A stretch of 46,434 nucleotides of DNA, taken from contig JAAZBB010000032.1 in assembly GCA_012514035.1 (NCBI GenBank), positions 1-46,434 of the forward strand. Direction: 5' to 3'. Positions 39,061 to 45,606 of this stretch are shown here, one piece after another. The notes under the pieces were generated by a model. The model did not search any database and was not told the DNA's origin. It saw only the letters and a list, made by a program, of their open reading frames with translations. The position numbers and the translations under genes were made by a program. Numbering within the stretch: the first letter of the stretch is position 1; every line of letters begins with the position of its first letter. Source of the DNA: Lentisphaerota bacterium (GTDB lineage Bacteria > Verrucomicrobiota > Kiritimatiellia > CAIQIC01 > Lenti-01).

Positions 39061-39786
39061 ATGATGAAACAGCTTCTGTTTGGTTTGACCTTGGCGGCGA
39101 TCACGGCATCGGCGGCGGCGCAAGACCGGGTTTTTGCCCTGGCCCCCGCCGGCGAGGTCGATTCCTCCCTGCTCGCGCGCGTTCAGGCCTATCTGGAGGA
39201 AAATTCAACGGTGGCGGTGCGCCTGGCGCCGGCCGTGCCCAGCGAACCCGGGCAGAACCTCGAGCAGATCGGGCGGATCGCGGCCATGTCCATGGAATCC
39301 AACGACCACGGCATCATCGTGCTGGCCCGCTCCACACTCGATCAGCCCCAGGGCGTTTGCCTGCCGGACGACCGCTTCGGCGTGCTGAACCTGGCCCGGT
39401 TGGAAGTCGGAGCCGATGCAGCCCGGATCGAACGGCGCGCCGGTCAGGAAGGACTGCGCGTGATGTCCATGCTGCTGGGCATGGCGCCCTGTCCCTTCCC
39501 GTTGTGCGTGCTGGTGGGCTACGACCAGCTCGAAGACCTCGACGAAATGAGCGGCAATTTCTGTCCCCCCTGCCTCGATCGCTTCGAACGCGTCGCCCGC
39601 AAGGCCGGATTGCGGATCATGGAGCCACCCCGGCCGGACAGCAATGAAGCCGCGGTAGCCGAAGAATTGCCGGCCGGCGAACCCGCCACCCCCGATGTTC
39701 CCGCTGCGCAAGAACCCGAGGCGCCGGCCCAGACTCCGGATGCCGCCGCGCCCGTTGCCGCTGACCCCGCGCCCCCGGCGGAGTGA
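39061..39786 (+). CDS. Exported archaemetzincin-like protein lacking the HExxH site
   Basis: The 241-residue protein has a signal peptide (QLLFGLTLAAITASAAAQ). The core follows the archaemetzincin plan: GVLNLARL strand, a helix ending LGMAPC, CPFPLC (CX4C), then CPPCLDRF (second CxxC), in the spacing of archaemetzincins (HExxHxxGHx3Cx4CxM...CxxC). The helix that should contain HExxH reads GLRVMSMLLGM, so the zinc-binding His are gone and catalysis is not expected, while the structural Cys remain. The last 45 residues are a Pro/Ala/Glu tail. It precedes serS by 16 bp. A binding or inhibitor role is possible; this family call rests on my motif alignment alone. Confidence 0.6.
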   Translation: MMKQLLFGLTLAAITASAAAQDRVFALAPAGEVDSSLLARVQAYLEENSTVAVRLAPAVPSEPGQNLEQIGRIAAMSMESNDHGIIVLARSTLDQPQGVCLPDDRFGVLNLARLEVGADAARIERRAGQEGLRVMSMLLGMAPCPFPLCVLVGYDQLEDLDEMSGNFCPPCLDRFERVARKAGLRIMEPPRPDSNEAAVAEELPAGEPATPDVPAAQEPEAPAQTPDAAAPVAADPAPPAE

Positions 39787-39802
39787 ACCCGGAGGGCCGC
39801 CC

Positions 39803-41077
39803 GTGCTGGATATCAAGCTCATTCGCGAAAGCCCCGACCTTGTCCGGGCCGGCTTGCAGACCCGCCGCGCGCCCGTGGACATCGCCGCCGTCCTGGCGCT
39901 CGACGAACGCCGGCGCGCCGCCATCACCGAAGGCGACCGCCTGAAAAACGCCCGCAACGAAATCTCCCGCAAGATCGGCCTGCTGAAGAAGGCCGGCGAA
40001 GACACATCCGGAATCCAGCGCCAGACGCGCGAGATGGGCGAGCGCATCGCCGCGCTAGACGCCGATGTGCGCGCCATCGAGGACGAGCAGCGCCGGCTCC
40101 TGCTGGCCATTCCGAATCTGCCGCATGCCAGCGTGCCTGTGGGCGAAGATGCCACGGGCAATGTTGTCATCCGCGAATGGGGCCAGAAGCGGCATTTCGA
40201 TTTCCCCGCCAAGGACCACGTGGCGCTGGGCGAGGCGCTTGGACTGTTTGATTTTGCGCGCGCCGCGCGCATGTCCGGCGCGGGATTTCCCCTGTTGACC
40301 GGTCCGGGCGCCCGCCTGGCCCGGGCCCTGATCCAGTTCATGCTGGACCTGCACACCACCCGGCATGGCTATACCGAGGTTGCGCCGCCTTTCCTCGTTT
40401 CCACCGCCGCCATGACCGGCACCGGGCAGCTTCCCAAACTGGCCGAGGACATGTACCACGTGCCCGGCGATGACCTCTGGCTCATTCCCACCGCCGAGGT
40501 GTCCGTCACCAACATCTACCGGGAGGAAATCATCCGCGACCCGCTGCCGATCAAGCTCGTGGCCCATACGCCCTGTTTCCGGCGCGAAGCCGGCGCGGCC
40601 GGCCAGGCCACCCGCGGCCTGATCCGCGTCCACCAGTTCGACAAGGTGGAACTCGTCAAGTTTGCCGATCCCGCCACGTCCTACGCCGAACTCGAAGCCC
40701 TGGTCGGGGATGCCGAGGACGTGCTGCAGACACTCGGCCTGGCCTATCGCGTCCTGCAACTGTGCTCCGGCGATATGAGTTTCGCCGCCGCCAAGTGCTA
40801 CGACCTGGAACTCTGGGCTCCCGGCCACCAGGGCTGGCTCGAAGTCTCTTCCTGCAGCAATTTCGAGTCCTTCCAGGCCCGGCGCGCGGAGATCCGCTGG
40901 AAAAATCCCCAGGGCAAGACCGAATTCGTCCACACTCTCAACGGCTCGGGCGTGGCCCTGCCGCGGCTGTTGGTCGCCCTGCTCGAGAACGGCCAGCAGG
41001 CCGATGGTTCCGTCGTCTTGCCCGAGGTTCTCCGCCCCTATCTGGGCGGACTCGATCGCCTGACCCCCAAAACCTGA
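39803..41077 (+). CDS. serS: Seryl-tRNA synthetase
   Basis: Class II aminoacyl-tRNA synthetase charging tRNA-Ser. The 425-residue protein starts with GTG at 39803, because GGAGGG lies just upstream and the N-terminus VLDIKLIRESPDLVRAGLQT matches SerRS. A coiled-coil tRNA-binding arm (about 30-105) is followed by the catalytic core with TAEVSVTNIYREE, motif 2 (CFRREAGAAGQATRGLIRVH) and motif 3 (GSGVALPRLLVALLENGQ). All class II motifs are intact. It is 16 bp after the archaemetzincin-like gene and 7 bp before tilS, in an apparent operon. Confidence 0.96.
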   Translation: MLDIKLIRESPDLVRAGLQTRRAPVDIAAVLALDERRRAAITEGDRLKNARNEISRKIGLLKKAGEDTSGIQRQTREMGERIAALDADVRAIEDEQRRLLLAIPNLPHASVPVGEDATGNVVIREWGQKRHFDFPAKDHVALGEALGLFDFARAARMSGAGFPLLTGPGARLARALIQFMLDLHTTRHGYTEVAPPFLVSTAAMTGTGQLPKLAEDMYHVPGDDLWLIPTAEVSVTNIYREEIIRDPLPIKLVAHTPCFRREAGAAGQATRGLIRVHQFDKVELVKFADPATSYAELEALVGDAEDVLQTLGLAYRVLQLCSGDMSFAAAKCYDLELWAPGHQGWLEVSSCSNFESFQARRAEIRWKNPQGKTEFVHTLNGSGVALPRLLVALLENGQQADGSVVLPEVLRPYLGGLDRLTPKT

Positions 41078-41084
41078 GGCGGCC

Positions 41085-42428
41085 GTGCTTGCCACGGTCC
41101 GTCAAACCGTCGCCGCCCGCTTCCCCGGGATCCTCGGGAAGCGCGTCCTGGTGGCCGCCAGCGGCGGCGCCGATTCCACCGCGCTGGCCCTCGCACTCAA
41201 GGAACTGGGCGGCCAGATCGCGCTCGCCCACGTCCACCACGGCATCCGCGGAAAATCCGCCGATGCCGACGCCCGCTTCGTCCGGGCGCTGGCCAAAAAA
41301 CTCGGCGTCCCGTTTTATTTCGGCCGATGCGACGTGCCGGCCGAAGCGCGGCGAACCGGCGAATCGCTCGAGATGGCCGCGCGCAGACTCCGCCGCGGTT
41401 TTCTGGTCGCCACGGCCCGCCGCGAAAAAATCCGCTATATCGCCGCCGGCCACACCGCCGATGACCAGGCCGAGACCGTATTGATGCGGATCGTCCGTGG
41501 CACCTCCGTGACCGGCCTCGCCGGCATCCCCTACGCCTGGCCCCAGGGCTCCCTCCGCTTCATCCGCCCCCTGCGCGACGCCACCCGCGCCCAAGTCGTC
41601 GCCTATTTGCAGTCCCGCCGGCAGACATGGCGCGAAGATGAAAGCAACGTCGACGCCTTCGCCTTGCGCAACCGCGTCCGCCACGAAATTCTGCCCCTGC
41701 TGGAAAAACGCCTGAACCCCGCCGTCCGGCAGGCGCTGCTGCGCCTGGCCGACATCGCTGCCGCCGAGGACGAAGTCATGTCCGCCCTCGCCCAAAAAGC
41801 CCCGCGCGGCGCCCGCGAACCCCTCGCCCTCCGCCGCCGCCGCGCCCTCGCCGAGCTCTACCGCCGCCATCAATCGCCGGCGAAGGTCGGCTTCGCCGCC
41901 GTCGAAAATGTTTTCCATTGTGTGGAAAAACCGCAAACATTTTTTCCATTGTGTGGAAAAAAACCGCAACTTTTTTCCATTGTGTGGAAAAACCCGAAAA
42001 ATTTTTTCCATTGTGTGGAAAAAAAAGGCCATTTTTTCCACACCGTGGAAATTCCGGAAATCGGCCTGCACCTGCAGATCCGCCCGGGCCGCGGTTTTTC
42101 CCGGCGGCGGAATGAAACGTGCCTGTCGGCTGCGGCGGTGGCGGGGCGGGACCTCGTCTTCCGCTCCTGGCGGCCCGGCGACCGCATGAAACCGCTGGGC
42201 ATGAGCGGCAGCAAGAAATTGTCGGACATCTTCACCGATCTGAAAATTCCGCGCGAAAAACGCAACTCGTGGATGGTCATCGAATGCGGCGGTGAGATCG
42301 CGGCCCTCGCCGGCTGGCGCGTCGCGCGCGCCATGGCGGTCCCTGCGCCGGATGCCGCCGCCATCCGGATCGCCATCCGGCGCGTCCGTCCGGGTCAGGA
42401 CAGGATGCCCCGCAGGCGCAGTTCGTAG
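41085..42428 (+). CDS. tilS: tRNA(Ile)-lysidine synthetase with an in-frame repeat insert
   Basis: Modifies C34 of tRNA-Ile2 (CAT) to lysidine so that it reads AUA. The 447-residue protein starts with GTG and has the PP-loop ASGGADST (25-32), the HHGIRGKSADADARFV region and GHTADDQAETVLMR. The C-terminal TilS domain (about 360-425) has FRSWRPGDRMKPLG and KKLSDIFTDLKIPREKRNSW. Residues about 274-324 are encoded by a five-copy palindrome array (FHCVEK, FFPLCGK, FSIVWK, FFHCVEK, FFHTVE), an insertion foreign to the family. The 3' end overlaps the convergent exonuclease gene by 34 bp. A likely substrate tRNA is at 28283. Confidence 0.9.
   Translation: MLATVRQTVAARFPGILGKRVLVAASGGADSTALALALKELGGQIALAHVHHGIRGKSADADARFVRALAKKLGVPFYFGRCDVPAEARRTGESLEMAARRLRRGFLVATARREKIRYIAAGHTADDQAETVLMRIVRGTSVTGLAGIPYAWPQGSLRFIRPLRDATRAQVVAYLQSRRQTWREDESNVDAFALRNRVRHEILPLLEKRLNPAVRQALLRLADIAAAEDEVMSALAQKAPRGAREPLALRRRRALAELYRRHQSPAKVGFAAVENVFHCVEKPQTFFPLCGKKPQLFSIVWKNPKNFFHCVEKKGHFFHTVEIPEIGLHLQIRPGRGFSRRRNETCLSAAAVAGRDLVFRSWRPGDRMKPLGMSGSKKLSDIFTDLKIPREKRNSWMVIECGGEIAALAGWRVARAMAVPAPDAAAIRIAIRRVRPGQDRMPRRRSS
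41905..42055. repeat. Array of 31-bp-spaced palindromes inside tilS
   Basis: Five copies start at 41913, 41944, 41975, 42006 and 42036: steps 31, 31, 31, 30. The first four have the exact core TTCCATTGTGTGGAA; the fifth is TTCCACACCGTGGAA. Flanking T and A runs vary and the linkers share no sequence beyond those runs. From first to last core is 123 bp, a multiple of three, so the frame is kept although neighbouring copies are read in different frames. Confidence 0.95.
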
Positions 42429-43027
42429 AATGCGGCCTTGCAGGCGCGGACATCGGCCAGCGCATCGTGAGCGTCGGCGAAGGCTTTATTGAACAGCTTG
42501 CGGTGCAGTTCGGTCAGATTGGGGTACTTGAAACCGTAGGAGCCCGGCAGCGCGCAGAATGGGGTGGACTCCTTCATCGTGCAGCGGGTCTTTTTTCGGG
42601 CGAGCGGATGGGGGCGGCCGAGGCGGAGAAATTCGGCGCCAAGGATTTTTTCGTCGAAGGCGATGTTGTGCGCGATGATCACAGTGGCCTGATCGATCCG
42701 GGGCAGGACCTCGTCCAGCGCGTCGGCGAGGACAACGCCTTCGGCCAGCGCGCGCTCCGTGGTGATGCCGTGAATCCGCGCGGCGGCAGGGGGGATGGTG
42801 TAGCCCTGCGGGCGAATGATGCGGGAAGCACTGACCAGTTCATTGCCAGCCTCGTCGCAGAGTAACCAGGCCAGTTGGACCATGCGTGGCCAGTTGGCCA
42901 GGGTGCGCGGGTTCAAAGGCGCGTTCCAGTTCCGGGGCAGCCCTGTCGTCTCCGTGTCGAAGAAAAACAGAAGATCGCCGCCGGCGGGTTCGAAATTGAG
43001 CACCAGGTTTTTCAACCCGATAATCAT
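42395..43027 (-). CDS. DEDDh 3'-5' exonuclease (DnaQ-like)
   Basis: Exonuclease of the DnaQ/epsilon superfamily. In 210 residues the three Exo motifs are FFDTETTGLP (D24, E26), AHNIAFDEKIL (second Asp) and HDALADVRA (His and last Asp), so it is of the DEDDh type. The start at 43027 (MIIGLKNLVL) is preferred over one 54 bp upstream. It stands alone rather than fused to PolC, and could be a proofreading, repair or RNase T-like enzyme. It converges on tilS, sharing 34 bp at the 3' ends, and no terminator separates them. Confidence 0.88.
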   Translation of the reverse strand: MIIGLKNLVLNFEPAGGDLLFFFDTETTGLPRNWNAPLNPRTLANWPRMVQLAWLLCDEAGNELVSASRIIRPQGYTIPPAAARIHGITTERALAEGVVLADALDEVLPRIDQATVIIAHNIAFDEKILGAEFLRLGRPHPLARKKTRCTMKESTPFCALPGSYGFKYPNLTELHRKLFNKAFADAHDALADVRACKAAFYELRLRGILS

Positions 43028-43087
43028 AGCCGGTTTCCGCTGGGGGAGCAACGCCGGGAAAACGGCTGATCGCCAGAGCATGAGTGA

Positions 43088-43215
43088 CCCACACTTAATA
43101 AACTATGATTAAAATATTATCATCTATTAAATGATAATCAACATGGATAGATTGTGATAATAAACAACATGTTTAATCACACTTAATTAACTATGCTTGA
43201 TTATGATGAATCAAT
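43088..43215. other. AT-rich island with inverted and direct repeats
   Basis: About 125 bp of AT-rich DNA between GC-rich genes. It contains the perfect hairpin ATTATCAT-CTATTAA-ATGATAAT (43116-43138), a direct repeat CACACTTAAT(A/T)AACTATG at 43090 and 43179, and an imperfect inverted repeat GTGATAATAAAC...GTTTAATCAC between. It lies upstream of glgA and of the divergent exonuclease gene and probably holds regulatory sites or an easily melted region. The rest, to 43398, shows nothing further. Confidence 0.6.
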
Positions 43216-43398
43216 TGTTCGCCGGGCCGAATCTGGATTTTTGGCTCCATGGCCACACCGGCATGGCCAATGCGGATTGGATGGGGCGCGGGATTTATTA
43301 ATCGCATTCCTCCCGGTTTATGGAGAAACGATCGGGTGGGCCGGCGAATAACTCAGGGGGCGGGAAATCGCTGGAGCGGCGCACGAGGGGGGGCTATA

Positions 43399-44898
43399 AT
43401 GCAACAAATGGTTGAACAGGCGCTGAAGGTGCTGTTTGTGGCTTCGGAATGCGCGCCGTATGCGAAGTGCGGCGGGTTGGGCGATGTCGTGGCGAGTCTA
43501 CCCAAGGCGTTGCGGAGCCTGGGGGTGGATGCGCGCGTGGCCATGCCGCTGTATGATTCCATCGCGCCGGCCAAATTCGGGCTGGAAGCGGAGCCTCCCT
43601 GTCTGGTGAATGCCGGCGGGGGAGAAATCAACGGGTGCGGGGTCTGGCGCCGGGCGGGGCCGGGCGAAGTTCCCGTGTGGTTCATTGAACACAACCGGTT
43701 TTTCGCGCGCGGGGGCATCTACGACGATCACGGAATTGAATTCGGCGACAACGCGTTCCGGTTCGGACTGCTGGGCATGGCGGCGGCCCAGGTGTGCCGC
43801 GACCGCGAATGGCTGCCGGATGTGGTGCATGTGCATGACTGGCCCACGGCGGTGCTGCCGGTGCAGATGGATGCGTGGCGCCGGGCCGGGGCGCCGTTGG
43901 GCCGGGCCGGCAGCGTCCTGACCATCCATAATCAGTCCTATCAAGGCTATAGCCATGCCTCGGCCCTGGGCTATCTGGGGCTGGGGCCGGAATATTTCAC
44001 GGCAGACGCCCTGGAATCGTGGGGCAAGATCAACCTGCTGAAGGGGGGCATGGCATTTGCGGATGCCATTACCACAGTGTCGCCGACCTATGCGAAGGAG
44101 ATTCTGGCGGAGCCCGGCGGCAACGGGCTGTCGGCCCATCTGAATAAACGCGCGGCGGATTTCACGGGTATTCTCAACGGGGCGGACTACGAAGTGTGGA
44201 ATCCGGAAGCGGACCGGCTGATTCCCGCGCACTACCGGGCGGAATCGCTGATCGGCAAGGTGGTATGCAAGCAGGAACTGCAGGAGGAAATGGGGCTGGA
44301 GGAGGACGCCACGATTCCGCTCTTCGGGATCGTGGCCCGCTTGACGGCCCAAAAAGGCACGGGGTTGATGCGCGCCGTCCTGCCGGCGGCGCTGGACACG
44401 CTGCGGATGCACCTGGTCGTGCTGGGGGCCGGCGAGGGCGACGACGAGAATTTCTTCCGCTGGCTGGCCGGGGCTTATCCCGGGCGGGTGGCGACTACGA
44501 TCGGCTATGCCGACGAACTGGCGCATCGGATCCAGGCGGGGGCGGATTTCTTCCTGATGCCGTCGCTGTTCGAGCCGTGCGGCCTGAGTCAGATGTATGC
44601 GCTGCGCTACGGAACGTTGCCGGTGGTGCATGCCACGGGCGGACTCGAAGACACGGTCGAGCAGTACAACGAGGGAGAAGGCACGGGCACCGGGTTCAAG
44701 TTCTACGAAGCCGCGGCCCCCGCGTTCCACGACACCCTGAGCTGGGCGGTGGAGACCTGGCAGGAGCGACCGAGCCACATCACCCGGATGCGCGAGCAAG
44801 CCATGCGCGTGCGCTTTGATTGGGAGATGTCGGCGCAGCGCTATCTGGAGATATACCGGCGGGTGGCGGCGAAACACGCCTCTGGCGCGGAGGCATGA
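43399..44898 (+). CDS. glgA: Glycogen synthase (ADP-glucose type, GT5)
   Basis: Transfers glucose from ADP-glucose to glycogen. The 499-residue protein has the N-terminal glucose-nucleotide motif AKCGGLGDV (K23; C replaces the usual T or V), the HVHDWPTAV motif, TIHNQSYQGY, FTGILNGADYEVWNP and the GT5 C-terminal FEPCGLSQMYALRYGTLPVV with TGGLEDTV. The start at 43399 follows GAGGGGGGGCTATA. Upstream in-frame codons lie in the gap with no synthase-like text. The stop overlaps the next gene as ATGA. Other glycogen genes are not in this window. Confidence 0.93.
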   Translation: MQQMVEQALKVLFVASECAPYAKCGGLGDVVASLPKALRSLGVDARVAMPLYDSIAPAKFGLEAEPPCLVNAGGGEINGCGVWRRAGPGEVPVWFIEHNRFFARGGIYDDHGIEFGDNAFRFGLLGMAAAQVCRDREWLPDVVHVHDWPTAVLPVQMDAWRRAGAPLGRAGSVLTIHNQSYQGYSHASALGYLGLGPEYFTADALESWGKINLLKGGMAFADAITTVSPTYAKEILAEPGGNGLSAHLNKRAADFTGILNGADYEVWNPEADRLIPAHYRAESLIGKVVCKQELQEEMGLEEDATIPLFGIVARLTAQKGTGLMRAVLPAALDTLRMHLVVLGAGEGDDENFFRWLAGAYPGRVATTIGYADELAHRIQAGADFFLMPSLFEPCGLSQMYALRYGTLPVVHATGGLEDTVEQYNEGEGTGTGFKFYEAAAPAFHDTLSWAVETWQERPSHITRMREQAMRVRFDWEMSAQRYLEIYRRVAAKHASGAEA

Positions 44899-45485
44899 AG
44901 ACGGCGGGCATCGTGCTGGCGGCGGGGGCGTCGCAACGGATGGGACAGGCCAAGGCGCTGCTGCGCGGAGTGGAAGGCGGCGTATTGGCGGTACGGCAGG
45001 CGGCGCGGCTGCGCGCGGGCGGATGCCGTCCGGTCGCGGTGGTGCTGGGCGCCCGGGCGGAGGAAGTGCGCCGGGAATTGCCGGAAAACCTGGCGCAGGT
45101 CGAGAACCCGCGCTGGGCACAGGGCCGGGCGACATCGCTGCAGGCGGCCATTCGCGCGTTTCCCCGGGCGGATGGATTTTTATTTTTGCCGGTGGATGCC
45201 GTGGGGGTGCGGGAAGCCACCGTGCGGGCGCTCCTGGCGGCGGCCCGCAAGGCCCCGCAGGTCATTTGGCGCCCGGTGTATCGGGGAGCCAAGGGAAATC
45301 TGTTGTGGATTCCGCCGGCCGCTGCGCGCGACCTGCTGGATTTGGCTGCGGATGCCCGCGTGGACGAGTGGGCGCGGCCCCGGGCGCATGAACTGGAGGT
45401 GGATGATCCGGCGGTTTTGCGCAACATCAATACGCCGGAAGAATGGGCCGCCATGGCCGCACAAACCGGCGGCGCGGAGGCGTGA
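44895..45485 (+). CDS. MobA/MocA-like nucleotidyltransferase
   Basis: Nucleotidyltransferase of the MobA-like NTP transferase fold. In 196 residues it has LAAGASQRMGQAKALL (nucleotide-binding start, normally LAAGxSxRMGxxK), PRWAQGRATSLQAAI and FLFLPVDAV (the metal-binding Asp region), then GNLLWIPPAAARDLL and VDDPAVLRNINTPEEW. The pattern is close to molybdenum cofactor cytidylyltransferase (MocA), which would suit the cytosine-type cofactor of the molybdenum hydroxylase at 1.8-5.5 kb; that link is inference. It overlaps glgA by 4 bp, which would suit a sugar-nucleotide role instead. Confidence 0.75.
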   Translation: MKTAGIVLAAGASQRMGQAKALLRGVEGGVLAVRQAARLRAGGCRPVAVVLGARAEEVRRELPENLAQVENPRWAQGRATSLQAAIRAFPRADGFLFLPVDAVGVREATVRALLAAARKAPQVIWRPVYRGAKGNLLWIPPAAARDLLDLAADARVDEWARPRAHELEVDDPAVLRNINTPEEWAAMAAQTGGAEA

Positions 45486-45557
45486 CGCCCGGTCGGCAGG
45501 CAACCGCCTAGGGTCGTCCGAGGCAGGTTGCTTTCAGGGGCCGATGATGCGGACATG

Positions 45558-45586
45558 AAAAAAGCCGGTGGGCAGGCCCACCGGCT
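45558..45586 (-). terminator. Rho-independent terminator for the Ala/Glu-rich gene
   Basis: On the minus strand AGCCGGTGGGC-CT-GCCCACCGGCT (11-bp perfect stem) is followed by a six-T run. It could also end the plus-strand glgA operon, because the stem is symmetric, but there is no T run on that side. Confidence 0.92.
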
Positions 45587-45606
45587 GGAACAATCCCCTC
45601 GGGGAG

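Noticed and set aside
41905-42055. CRISPR array
   Set aside because: Repeat and period resemble a mini-array, but the linkers are only about 10 bp of non-A/T-run sequence, repeats are full palindromes, the array is inside tilS and there are no cas genes.
43088-43215. Replication origin
   Set aside because: AT-rich with hairpins, but no exact TTATCCACA boxes and no dnaA, dnaN or gidA neighbour.
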